Positions 6,927-14,354 are shown, counted from the first letter of the stretch. The stretch: DNA of 19,336 nucleotides from an uncultured Leucobacter sp. (GCA_937872275.1 CALMSE010000099.1:1-19336), one strand, 5' to 3'. Made by a program: numbers and translations. The notes: generated by a model from the sequence alone, not told the origin.

Positions 6927-8552
6927 TCAGCCCGCCGAGTGCACGAGCTCGCCGTCGACGTACGTCTGCTCGACCACGAGCCCGCGGATCTGGTCGGCGG
7001 GCACGGTGAGCGGATCGCGGTCGAGCACGGCGAGGTTCGCCCGCTTGCCCGGCTCGAGGCTGCCCTCCTCGGCGCCGCGGCCCGAGGCGTGCGCCGGGTT
7101 GATCGTGTAGGCGCGCAGCGCCTCGGCCGGGGTGACCGCCTCCTCCGGGTCGATCGTGCCGCCGAGGTAGAACTCGCGGGTGACGGCGCTCCACATGATC
7201 TCGGCCGGCGAGGTGGTGCCGCAGGGGTGATCGGAGGCGAAGCTCACCCGCACGCCCGCGTCGATCATGCTGCGCAGCGGCAGCACCTTGATGCCGGTGT
7301 CGCCCCGTCGCCAGCCGTCGAAGGCCATGCCGTCGTGGTGGATCAGGCCCGGGTTCGACACCAGGTCGACGCCGAGCGCGGCGAGGCGCGGCGCCTGGCC
7401 GGGTTCGGCGAGGAAGGCGTGCTCGAGACGCAGCACCCGGTCGTCGCCGGTAGCCCGGCGCACCGCTTCGTAGGCGTCGGAGACCGAGTCGACCGCGCAG
7501 TTGCCCATGCCGTGGATCGCCAGGTCGATGTTCAGCTCGCCGGCCTGCACGGCCAGCTCGCGCACCTCGCGCGGGCTGTAGAAGTTCACGCCCGCGTGGG
7601 TCGTGCAACCGTCGTGGTGCAGATGCATGCCGGGGCCGTCGGGGTAGGCCCGGTCGACGAAGATCTTCATCGTGCCGCCCCGCAGCAGGTGGGTGTCGCC
7701 CCCGCGCACGCGCTCGACGAAGTCGGCGCGGCGCAGATCCTGCGCGGCGAAGAAGTGGTCGCCGCCGTGCAGCTGCTGCACGGTGAGCGGCAGCCGCCCC
7801 GCCTCGTCGGCCAGCCGGTAGAGGCGCGCCGTGTCGGCGAGCACGCAGGCGTCGCCGACTCCCGTGATGCCGAGCGCGAGGTACTCCCGCGCCTTGCTCT
7901 CGATCAGCCCGACGGCGCGATCCCAGTCCTGCGCGGCATACGCGCCCCAGGAAGCGGTCTGCAGCAGGTTGGTCGCGGCCTCGAAGAGCGTGCCGGTGAG
8001 CTCGCCGCGCTCGTCGCGCTCGATGCCGCCGCCCCACGGGTCGGGGGTGCAGGCGTCGATGCCGACGGCGGCGAGCGCCAGGCTGTTGGCGTAGCCCGTG
8101 TGCACGTTCGACTCCTGCAGGAAGAAGGGGTTGCGCGGGGCGACCTCGTCGAGCTCGCCCCGCGTCGGGTTCCGGTGCTCGCGCGTCTGCCAGGAGTTGA
8201 AGCCGAAGCCGCGCACCCACTGGCCGTCGGGCAGCTCGCGGCAGTGCGCCTCGATCGCGGCGAGCACCTCGTCGAGGCTCTCGAGAGGCGGGGTCGAGCA
8301 GTCCACCGAGATCGGCTCGAAGGCCGCGTTGCTCATGTGGTTGTGCGCGTCGATGAAGCCCGGCACGACGGTCCTGCCGCTGAGGTCGACCGCGGGCGTC
8401 CCGGGCGAGGCCGCGGCACGCGCCTCGGCGTCGGAGCCGACCGTCGCGATCCGCCCCCCGCGCACCAGCAGCGCGGTGTGCACCGAGTCCCGGGAGTCGA
8501 CGGTGCGGATCACCCCGTTCACGAACAGCAGCTCGCCCGTGCCGTCAGTCAT
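6927..8552 (-). CDS. YtcJ-like metal-dependent amidohydrolase
   Basis: This 541-residue protein belongs to the amidohydrolase superfamily, YtcJ/amidohydrolase-3 group, whose members hydrolyse amides or related bonds in often unknown substrates. The N-terminal beta-sandwich gives way to the barrel at GFIDAHNHM, with metal ligands H70 and H72. Further expected barrel positions are H347 (IHGMGN), H378 (RLEHAFL) and D441 (FASDHPCG). The YtcJ-type KIFVDRAYPDG segment lies between them. No signal peptide is visible, so it is probably cytoplasmic. The frame extends 24 codons upstream, but the ATG at 8552 is chosen because GAGGAGG lies 6 nt before it and homology begins there (LLFVNGVIRTVD). A promoter and palindromic operator shared with the permease upstream region lie at 8596-8651, tying it to that cluster. 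The substrate is unknown. Confidence 0.9.
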   Translation of the reverse strand: MTDGTGELLFVNGVIRTVDSRDSVHTALLVRGGRIATVGSDAEARAAASPGTPAVDLSGRTVVPGFIDAHNHMSNAAFEPISVDCSTPPLESLDEVLAAIEAHCRELPDGQWVRGFGFNSWQTREHRNPTRGELDEVAPRNPFFLQESNVHTGYANSLALAAVGIDACTPDPWGGGIERDERGELTGTLFEAATNLLQTASWGAYAAQDWDRAVGLIESKAREYLALGITGVGDACVLADTARLYRLADEAGRLPLTVQQLHGGDHFFAAQDLRRADFVERVRGGDTHLLRGGTMKIFVDRAYPDGPGMHLHHDGCTTHAGVNFYSPREVRELAVQAGELNIDLAIHGMGNCAVDSVSDAYEAVRRATGDDRVLRLEHAFLAEPGQAPRLAALGVDLVSNPGLIHHDGMAFDGWRRGDTGIKVLPLRSMIDAGVRVSFASDHPCGTTSPAEIMWSAVTREFYLGGTIDPEEAVTPAEALRAYTINPAHASGRGAEEGSLEPGKRANLAVLDRDPLTVPADQIRGLVVEQTYVDGELVHSAG

Positions 8553-8558
8553 TCGGAA

Positions 8559-8565
8559 CCTCCTC
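8559..8565 (-). promoter_or_regulatory. Strong ribosome binding site fixing the amidohydrolase start
   Basis: On the minus strand this reads GAGGAGG, 6 nt before the ATG at 8552. It decides between this start and the longer open frame that begins at 8624. Confidence 0.8.
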
Positions 8566-8595
8566 GGCGGCGCATCGGTGCGCGCCCGCGACTCC

Positions 8596-8624
8596 AGTCT
8601 GCTCGGTCGGCCGCCCCCGTTCAA
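8596..8624 (-). promoter_or_regulatory. Candidate promoter of the amidohydrolase gene
   Basis: On the minus strand, TTGAAC (8624-8619) is a good -35 box. After a 17-nt spacer comes CAGACT (8601-8596), which keeps the two most important -10 positions (second A and last T). Transcription would start near 8589, leaving a leader of about 37 nt. The palindrome at 8634-8651 lies 9 nt upstream of the -35. Confidence 0.45.
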
Positions 8625-8633
8625 CGCGGGTTC

Positions 8634-8651
8634 CGCGAAGGTGCGTTCGCG
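8634..8651. promoter_or_regulatory. Palindromic operator, copy 2 (amidohydrolase)
   Basis: CGCGAAGGTGCGTTCGCG has perfect 6-bp inverted arms around a 6-bp spacer. It differs at one base from positions 11306-11323 in the lysR/permease divergent region. It is non-coding, lying between the amidohydrolase start and the mgtE stop. The position 9 nt upstream of a -35 suggests an activator site. Confidence 0.6.
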
Positions 8652-8671
8652 CGGAGAGAAGGGTCGGGCCG

Positions 8672-10030
8672 CTAGATCTGCAGGATCGCTCGGGCGATGA
8701 GGAAGTAGACGACGAGGCCCGAGGCGTCGACGAAGGTCGTGATGAACGGGTTGGAGAACACGGCGGGGTCCACGCGGAGCGCACGGGCGACCATGGGCAT
8801 GATGCCGCCGATCGTCGCGGCCATCGAGCAGACCGCCAGCAGGGTCAGCCCGATGACGAGCCCGATGCGGGGCTCGTACAGCACCGCCGTGATCGCGCCT
8901 CCGATCAGGCCGAGCAGGGCGCCGAGGGCGACGCCGACTCCGAGCTCCCGGGTGAGCACCCGCCAGAGGTCGCGAGGCCTCACGTCCCCCAGCGCGAGAG
9001 CGCGGGTCACCGTGGTCGCGGCCTGATTGCCCGTGTTCCCGCCGGTGCCGATGAGCAGCGGAACGAACAGCGCGAGCACGGTGACCTGCTCCAGAGTGGC
9101 CTCGAACACCGAGAGCACCTGCACGGTGAGCGTCGCGCCGACCGCGAGGACGAGGAGCCAGACGATGCGCGAGGAGACCAGTGCGTGGATCGGGGTCGAG
9201 AAGTACGGGCGGCGCAGCGGTTCGACGCCTCCCTGCCGAGCCGCGTCCTCCGTCTCTTCGCGCTCCAGGATCCTGACGGCGTCGTCGATGGTGAGCATGC
9301 CGACGAGCCGGGCCTCCTTGTCGACGATGGGCAGGGCGAGCACCCGCAGGTCCGTGCAGGTGCGCGCCACGGACTCCGCGTCCCGATAGGCGGTGGCGAC
9401 GTGAGCGGGATGCATGATCTCCGCGATCGAGACATCCGGGTCGGCGCGGAGGAGGTCGCGGAGACCGACGACGCCGACGACGTGACGGCTCCCGTCGAGC
9501 ACCGGGAGTGTGTAGATCGTCTCGGCGTCGTCGAGGCGGGCGCGGACGCGTCGCATGGCCTCGGCGACGGTCGACTCGGCTCTGGTCGACACGTACTCGG
9601 GCGTCATGCGCCGGCCCACGGACCCTTTCGGGTAGCCGAGCACCTCCGCCGTGAGCTGCCGCTCCTTCTCGGAGAGTCCGTGCAGCAGCTTCGGGGCGAC
9701 CGCCGCGGGCAGCTCGTCGAGGAGCCAGACCCGGTCATCGGGATCGAGGTCGGCGAAGATCGAAGCGACCTCGGAGTCCTGCAGTCCTCGGAGGAGGTCG
9801 CTCTGGAGACCGGGCGAGAGCCGCTCGAACACGACGATCGCCCGCTCCTTCGGGAGGAGCCGGTAGACGACGGCGCGTCGTCTCAGGGGGAGGCGTTCCA
9901 GCACCTCGGTCATCTGGTCGGCGGTCGCGGGCGCCACCGTCTCGATGATCGAGGCGAGGTCGTTGCGGTCCAGTTGCGACTGGACGGCGTCGACGAGGTC
10001 GGTGATGTGGACGATCGGGGGAGTGCTCAT
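8672..10030 (-). CDS. mgtE: MgtE-type magnesium channel/transporter
   Basis: This 452-residue protein has the full MgtE layout. An N-terminal helical superhelix domain (about 1-135) is followed by two CBS domains, starting at GRRMTPEYVS (about 139-200) and IAEIMHPAHV (about 202-260). A five-helix membrane domain covers about 285-452. The pore region shows PLLIGTGGNTGNQAATTVTR (324-343), corresponding to the conserved PLLxxxGGNxGxQ motif. The ion-site aspartate D435 is in NPFITTFVD. It should mediate gated Mg2+ influx, with the cytosolic domains sensing Mg2+. It lies between the amidohydrolase and lysR on the same strand but has a long separate leader with its own candidate promoter, so it is probably an independent unit. 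The ribosome binding site (GAAGGG) is modest. Confidence 0.95.
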   Translation of the reverse strand: MSTPPIVHITDLVDAVQSQLDRNDLASIIETVAPATADQMTEVLERLPLRRRAVVYRLLPKERAIVVFERLSPGLQSDLLRGLQDSEVASIFADLDPDDRVWLLDELPAAVAPKLLHGLSEKERQLTAEVLGYPKGSVGRRMTPEYVSTRAESTVAEAMRRVRARLDDAETIYTLPVLDGSRHVVGVVGLRDLLRADPDVSIAEIMHPAHVATAYRDAESVARTCTDLRVLALPIVDKEARLVGMLTIDDAVRILEREETEDAARQGGVEPLRRPYFSTPIHALVSSRIVWLLVLAVGATLTVQVLSVFEATLEQVTVLALFVPLLIGTGGNTGNQAATTVTRALALGDVRPRDLWRVLTRELGVGVALGALLGLIGGAITAVLYEPRIGLVIGLTLLAVCSMAATIGGIMPMVARALRVDPAVFSNPFITTFVDASGLVVYFLIARAILQI

Positions 10031-10220
10031 GTCGAGGCCCTTCAGGCGGGGGTGAGGCCGATCCGCCCGTGAGCGGGCCCGGAACGGCAGGGAACCACCG
10101 CGCCCGCAGGTGCCGCGACTCAGGCCAGGAGGGGGGAGCCGACGAGCAGGGAGGGCGCGGTGCGCGATCGATGACCGGAACTGTCACTGTTCATTCGCCC
10201 TCACCCCGCTTCCGCCACTG

Positions 10221-10249
10221 GTCGATCGTCGCCCGTCATGACGATCGAC
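10221..10249. repeat. Perfect 10-bp inverted repeat in the mgtE leader
   Basis: GTCGATCGTC (10221-10230) and its exact complement GACGATCGAC (10240-10249) flank a 9-nt spacer. With the candidate -10 at 10255-10260, the mgtE transcript would begin almost at this repeat. It could be a 5'-end RNA hairpin or a protein-binding operator over the start region. Confidence 0.6.
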
Positions 10250-10254
10250 TGCCC

Positions 10255-10260
10255 AGCCTA
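10255..10260 (-). promoter_or_regulatory. Candidate -10 box for mgtE
   Basis: TAGGCT on the minus strand fits the TANNNT core of housekeeping promoters, but no good -35 lies upstream. It sits directly after the lysR hairpin and before the 10-bp inverted repeat, a sensible place for an mgtE promoter. Confidence 0.3.
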
Positions 10261-10267
10261 CCAAGCA

Positions 10268-10297
10268 GCCGCCCGGTCGGCGACCGGTGCGGGCGGC
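10268..10297 (-). terminator. Strong two-part hairpin after lysR
   Basis: An inner stem pairs CCGGTC (10273-10278) with GACCGG (10282-10287) around 3 nt. Outer complementary sequence pairs 10268-10272 with 10293-10297. Only G/C-rich sequence and no T-run follows. It lies about 40-70 nt after the lysR stop and would insulate mgtE from lysR. Confidence 0.5.
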
Positions 10298-10336
10298 TCG
10301 GTCGGGCGGTGCGCTCGGGCGTCGCGATCGAGCGGT

Positions 10337-11254
10337 TCAGACGAGCGGCTCGGCGCCGGGCATGAGCGTGAGCCGCCGCCGCACGAGCTCCGTCGCGCAC
10401 TCGCGCAGCGCGTCGACCATCGGGTTCGCGTTGTCGCGCCGCCGCACGAGCGCGAGGGCGCTCGGCTCGGCGTCGTCGATCGGCACGAAGGCGACGCCCG
10501 GGTGGCGGATCGTGCGGGCCGCGCTCGCGGGCACCGTGTCGACCGTGTCGGAATAGGCGATCGCCGAGAAGCTCTCGGAGACGGTCGTGACCTCGGCCCC
10601 GATGCGGCTGCGCTCGCCCCGCTGCTCGTCGAGCGACCAGTACCCCGACCACGAGCTCGGGGTGCCGCCGGCCGCGACGGCGAAGGGCTGGTCGATGATG
10701 TCGTCGACGTGCAGCCGGGCCTCGCCCGCGAAGACCCCGCGCGCCGAGACCGCGGCGTGCACGGGTTCGCGGTAGAGGGGGGTGACCTCGAGCTGGGGGT
10801 CGTCGACGGGCAGCCGCACGAAGGCGACGTCGACCTGGCGCGAGTGCAGGGCCTCGAGCTGATTGTTCATGAACAGCTCGGTGAAGGAGAGGCGCGTCTC
10901 GGGGTGGGCCTCGGTGAACGAGTCGAAGAGCAGATGCGTGAGCTCGCCGAGCGCCTCGCCGAAGTAGCCGATGCGGAGCCGGGAATCGCCGCCGCGGGCG
11001 ATGGAGCGGGTCTCGCTCTGCAGCGCCGCGAGCGACTCGAGGATCGCGCTCGCCTCCTGCAGGAAATGCTCGCCCGCCGGGGTGACGCGCACGCGATGGG
11101 GACCGCGCTCGAACAGCTCCACCCCGAGCTCGGTCTCGAGGCGGCGGATCTGGGTGCTGAGCGCCGACGGCGCGATGTGCTCGAGCTCGGCGGCGCGCCC
11201 GAAGTGCCGGGTCTGCGCCACGCGCACCGCGTACCGCAGCTGTCGAATCTCCAT
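10337..11254 (-). CDS. LysR-family transcriptional regulator
   Basis: This 305-residue regulator has the standard LysR design. An N-terminal winged helix-turn-helix begins MEIRQLRYAVRVAQTRHFGR, with the recognition region around residues 18-50 (AAELEHIAPSALSTQIRRLE, then LFERG). A linker helix and a periplasmic-binding-like effector domain run from about residue 92 (LRIGYFGEALGELTHLLF). It is divergent from the permease gene, the usual arrangement in which LysR proteins control the neighbouring operon and their own gene. A 13-bp-arm palindrome lies 45 nt upstream of its start, and a near-copy of the core lies upstream of the amidohydrolase, which makes that gene a possible second target. GGAGGG upstream of the ATG is a plausible ribosome binding site. 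The effector cannot be read from the sequence. Confidence 0.93.
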   Translation of the reverse strand: MEIRQLRYAVRVAQTRHFGRAAELEHIAPSALSTQIRRLETELGVELFERGPHRVRVTPAGEHFLQEASAILESLAALQSETRSIARGGDSRLRIGYFGEALGELTHLLFDSFTEAHPETRLSFTELFMNNQLEALHSRQVDVAFVRLPVDDPQLEVTPLYREPVHAAVSARGVFAGEARLHVDDIIDQPFAVAAGGTPSSWSGYWSLDEQRGERSRIGAEVTTVSESFSAIAYSDTVDTVPASAARTIRHPGVAFVPIDDAEPSALALVRRRDNANPMVDALRECATELVRRRLTLMPGAEPLV

Positions 11255-11298
11255 CGTCGCCCCGCCCTCCGTTCCCGGCGTCGTGCCCGTCTCCCGTT

Positions 11299-11330
11299 CC
11301 CGGTTCGCGAAGCTGCGTTCGCGAACCGGG
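11299..11330. promoter_or_regulatory. Palindromic operator, copy 1 (lysR/permease divergent region)
   Basis: Perfect 13-bp inverted arms at 11299-11311 and 11318-11330 flank the spacer GCTGCG. Each arm contains the self-complementary octamer TTCGCGAA. The 18-bp core 11306-11323 matches 8634-8651 at 17 of 18 positions. It lies 2 nt before a candidate -35 for the permease and 45 nt from the lysR start, fitting control of both. Confidence 0.65.
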
Positions 11331-11332
11331 CG

Positions 11333-11361
11333 TTGCCCCCCGCGAGGCCCCCGCCCATCAT
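11333..11361 (+). promoter_or_regulatory. Candidate promoter of the permease-aminotransferase operon
   Basis: TTGCCC (11333-11338) and CATCAT (11356-11361) are separated by exactly 17 nt, each matching the consensus at four of six positions. Transcription would begin near 11368, giving a leader of roughly 97 nt. The palindrome core ends 9 nt before the -35, the same spacing as at the amidohydrolase promoter. Confidence 0.45.
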
Positions 11362-11464
11362 GGAGCTACGGCGGCGACCCGTTGGGGGTGCTGCTGCGAT
11401 GGTAACCCGGATCCGCGCCCCGCGCACGGGACGGCTCGTGGTTCATGCGGTCGAGGAGGCCCGA

Positions 11465-12946
11465 ATGAGTACAGCAGGCACAGAGGCCGCAGGCGCGGTC
11501 GAACGCACCTCCGGCCTGAAGGCGGGATCGATCGGAACCGCCGGGATCGTCTTCTTCGTGGTCGCCGCGGCGGCGCCCCTCGCCGCGACCCTCGGCGCGG
11601 GCCCGGTCGTCTTCATCTTCGGCGGGCCGGGCGCCCCCGCGATGTACCTCATCGCCTCGCTCGCGCTGCTGCTGTTCGCCTTCGGCTTCGCCGCGATGAG
11701 CCGCTACGTGACGAGCGCGGGCGGCTTCGCGGCCTTCGTCTCCTGGGGGCTCGGCCGCTGGGCCGGATACGCGGCCGCGGGCGTCGCGCTGCTCGCCTAC
11801 CTCGGCATGTTCCTCGGCATCTCGGCCCAGTTCGCGACGTTCGTGTCGGATCTCGCGGCACGCTTCTTCGGCTGGTCGGTGCCCTGGCAGGCCGCCCTCG
11901 TGGTCGGTGTGATCATCATCGGCATCCTCGGCTACCGCGACGTGCGGGTCTCGGCGATCCTGCTCGGCGTGCTGCTCGTGCTCGAGGTGCTGATCCTCCT
12001 GGTCTTCGACTTCGGCGTGCTGATCCAGGGCGGCGCCGCGGGCATCAACCTCGACTCCTTCGCGCCGGGCAACGTCTTCACCCCGACGATGGGCCTCGCG
12101 CTGCTCTTCGCCTTCTCCTGCTTCGTCGGCTTCGAGGCGACGACGCTCTACGGCGAGGAGGCGCGCGAGCCGAAGAAGACCGTGCCGCGGGCGACCTACA
12201 TCGCGGTGATCGCGATCGGCGTCATCTACACCCTCACCATGTGGGCGCTCTCGATCGCCTACGGCACCGACGCGGTGCAGGAGGCCGCGGCGGAGGATCC
12301 GGTCGGCTTCGTGCTGAACGCGACGCACGACTACCTGGGCCCCTGGGCGACCATCGTCATGGAGGTGCTCGTGCTGACGAGCCTGCTCGCGGTGCTGCTC
12401 TCGTTCCAGAACGCGCTGAGCCGCTACGTCTACTCGCTCGGCCGCGCCGGCTTCCTCGCGAAGGGCCTGGGCGTCGCCCACCCGAAGCACCGCAGCCCCA
12501 GCCGCGCCAGCTTCGTGGTGACCGTGGTGATCCTCATCGCCCTCGCCGTCTTCATGGTGGCCGGCGCCGACCCCTTCTCCGTCATCTACATGTGGATGAT
12601 CGGCACCGGCACCCTCGGCGTGCTGGTGCTCCAGGCCTCCGGCGCCGCGGCGGTCGTCGTCTACCTGCGCCGCAACGCCAGGCAGGAGGGGCTGTGGAAG
12701 GGCCTCATCGCGCCGGGCCTCGGCGGCATCCTGCTCGTCGTGGCGGTCGTGCTCGCGGTGACGAACTTCGACGCGCTCATCGACTCCACCGGCTTCATCA
12801 CGGTGCTGCTGCCCGCGCTCTACCTCGTCGCGATCGCGGTCGGCCTCATCGTCGGCTCGGTGCGCAAGGTCGATGATCTGCGCCACGAGTACCTGCCCGA
12901 GGAGACGGATCCGGCGACCGCACCGGCCCCCGCCCACGAGGCCTGA
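11465..12946 (+). CDS. APC-superfamily amino acid/amine permease
   Basis: This 493-residue membrane protein has about twelve transmembrane segments and the hallmarks of the amino acid-polyamine-organocation superfamily. These are the first-helix GSIGTAGIVFFVVAAAAPL and the loop signature FVGFEATTLYGEEAREP followed by KKTVPRATYIAV. It should import an amino acid, amine or related solute by proton or sodium coupling. The same frame is open for over 1.2 kb upstream, but that part is arginine-rich shadow sequence across lysR. The ATG at 11465 is chosen because GAGGAGG (11453-11459) lies 5 nt before it and the homology begins there. The aminotransferase follows after 58 nt, so the transported compound is probably an amino donor. 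Substrate identity is not readable. Confidence 0.92.
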   Translation: MSTAGTEAAGAVERTSGLKAGSIGTAGIVFFVVAAAAPLAATLGAGPVVFIFGGPGAPAMYLIASLALLLFAFGFAAMSRYVTSAGGFAAFVSWGLGRWAGYAAAGVALLAYLGMFLGISAQFATFVSDLAARFFGWSVPWQAALVVGVIIIGILGYRDVRVSAILLGVLLVLEVLILLVFDFGVLIQGGAAGINLDSFAPGNVFTPTMGLALLFAFSCFVGFEATTLYGEEAREPKKTVPRATYIAVIAIGVIYTLTMWALSIAYGTDAVQEAAAEDPVGFVLNATHDYLGPWATIVMEVLVLTSLLAVLLSFQNALSRYVYSLGRAGFLAKGLGVAHPKHRSPSRASFVVTVVILIALAVFMVAGADPFSVIYMWMIGTGTLGVLVLQASGAAAVVVYLRRNARQEGLWKGLIAPGLGGILLVVAVVLAVTNFDALIDSTGFITVLLPALYLVAIAVGLIVGSVRKVDDLRHEYLPEETDPATAPAPAHEA

Positions 12947-13004
12947 CGCGGGCCGCGATCCGCCCCCGCCCGAACGGCACCCCCACGAAACCGAAGGAGC
13001 ACCG

Positions 13005-14351
13005 ATGCCCACCCTCACGCTCGACCGCGCGCTCGAGACCTTCCGCACCCGCTTCGCGACCTCGGGCGAGTACGCGCGCCTGGGCCGGGAGATGATACCG
13101 GGCGGGTACAGCCGCAACTCGTTCAACTTCGGCCCGCACGCGATCTTCGTGGAGCGCGGCGAGGGGGCGCGCATCGAGACCGTCGACGGCCACGCCATGC
13201 TCGACCTGAACAACAACTTCACGGTCAACGTGCTGGGGCACGACCATCCGGCGATCCGGGAGGCGCTCCTCGCCGCGATCCCGACGGGCATCTCCTTCGG
13301 CAACCCGGGGCTCCTCGAGGGCCGCCTCGCCGAGCTCCTCATCGAGCGCGTGCCCTCGGTCGAGAAGGTGCAGTTCTCGTGCTCGGCGACGGAGTCGTGC
13401 ATGAGCGCGATCCGCGTCGCCCGCGGCTACACCGGCCGCACCCGCTACGCCAAGTTCGAGGGCGGCTACCACGGCTTCAGCGACGCGCTGCACATCTCCT
13501 CGCACACCGGGCCGGGCGACGACTCCGGCAGCGACACCGACCCGAAGCCGGTGCCCGACAGCGGCGGCATCCCCGCGAACGACGTCGCGAACGCCGTGAT
13601 GCTGCCGCAGAACGACTGGGAGAGCTGCGAGCGCATCCTGCGCGCGAACGCCGCCGACCTCGCCTGCCTCATCATGGAGCTGCAGAGCGGTGCGGGCGGC
13701 CTCGTCGCCCTCGATCGCGACTTCGTGGCGCGGTTGCGCGAGCTCACGAGCGAGCTCGGCATCGTGCTGATCTTCGACGAGACGATCAGCCTGCGCGCCG
13801 GCTACCACGGGGCGCAGGGCCGCTACGGAGTGACGCCCGACCTCACCGTCATGGGCAAGATGATCGGCGGCGGCATGCCGCTCGGAGCCCTGGGCGGATC
13901 GGCCGAGGTGATGGGAGCCCTCGAATCGGGCGCGGTCTCGATCTCGGGCACGCATCACGGGCACAAGCTCGCGCTCGCGGCGGGCATCGCCTGCATGGAG
14001 ACGATGGATCGCCGGGCGTTCGAGCGCCTGAACGCCTGCGCCGGCCGCGTCATCTCGGAGGTGAACGAGTGGGCGGCCGCGCGCGGCGTGCCGTTCGGCG
14101 TCTACGGCGACGGCTACTCCCACCTCGCCTACGGCTACTTCACGGGTCCGGAGCGGGAGACCCGCAACCACCGCGACTACTGGCGGCTCATCGACGCGGA
14201 GCGCACGCAGACCATCTCGCTCGAGCTCGCCAACCGCGGCGTCTTCCCGGTGCACCGCGGCGAGTTCTCGCTGTCGCTGCCGATGACCGACGACGACATC
14301 TCGGAGATCGTCGCGACCTTCACGGGGGTCGTGGCGGATCTCGCCGGGTGA
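13005..14351 (+). CDS. Class III PLP-dependent aminotransferase, HemL-like
   Basis: This 448-residue fold-type I enzyme resembles glutamate-1-semialdehyde aminomutase in overall pattern (MIPGGYSRNSFNFGP, LGHDHPAIREAL, FEGGYHGFSD). The PLP Schiff-base lysine is K285 in MGKMIGGGMPLGALGG, and the pyridine-nitrogen aspartate is D258 in LIFDETISLR. The phosphate-binding segment usually read as NSGTEA is CSATES here (126-131), and a long loop follows YHGFSDALHIS. It is unlikely to be the tetrapyrrole enzyme, because no haem genes are nearby and it is paired with a permease. It more likely transaminates an imported amine or amino acid. AAGGAG (12994-12999) lies 5 nt before the ATG, and the earlier in-frame region is non-homologous. 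Confidence 0.88.
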   Translation: MPTLTLDRALETFRTRFATSGEYARLGREMIPGGYSRNSFNFGPHAIFVERGEGARIETVDGHAMLDLNNNFTVNVLGHDHPAIREALLAAIPTGISFGNPGLLEGRLAELLIERVPSVEKVQFSCSATESCMSAIRVARGYTGRTRYAKFEGGYHGFSDALHISSHTGPGDDSGSDTDPKPVPDSGGIPANDVANAVMLPQNDWESCERILRANAADLACLIMELQSGAGGLVALDRDFVARLRELTSELGIVLIFDETISLRAGYHGAQGRYGVTPDLTVMGKMIGGGMPLGALGGSAEVMGALESGAVSISGTHHGHKLALAAGIACMETMDRRAFERLNACAGRVISEVNEWAAARGVPFGVYGDGYSHLAYGYFTGPERETRNHRDYWRLIDAERTQTISLELANRGVFPVHRGEFSLSLPMTDDDISEIVATFTGVVADLAG

Positions 14352-14354
14352 GAC

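Larger units (their letters stand above)
10031..10336. other. Gene-less 306-nt region between mgtE and lysR
   Basis: I see no convincing gene here. Reading along the minus strand from lysR to mgtE, it holds a strong hairpin after lysR (10297-10268), a -10-like TAGGCT (10260-10255), and a perfect 10-bp inverted repeat (10249-10221). A GAAC-N7-GTTC repeat (10192-10178) and a small hairpin, GCCCG-4 nt-CGGGC (10078-10065), about 35 nt before the mgtE start complete it. The mgtE leader would be about 215 nt. The conserved core of the M-box magnesium riboswitch is not recognisable. Confidence 0.6.

Noticed and set aside
10031..10260. M-box (ykoK) magnesium riboswitch upstream of mgtE
   Set aside because: The conserved GGTGAGGCTCC-type start and the later conserved segments were not found on the correct strand.
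10238..11464. A 400-codon N-terminal extension of the permease through the lysR gene
   Set aside because: It is low-complexity antisense of lysR. The strong ribosome site and the homology both begin at 11465.
13005..14351. Calling the aminotransferase hemL (glutamate-1-semialdehyde aminomutase)
   Set aside because: The phosphate-binding motif deviates, no other tetrapyrrole genes are nearby, and it is paired with a permease.
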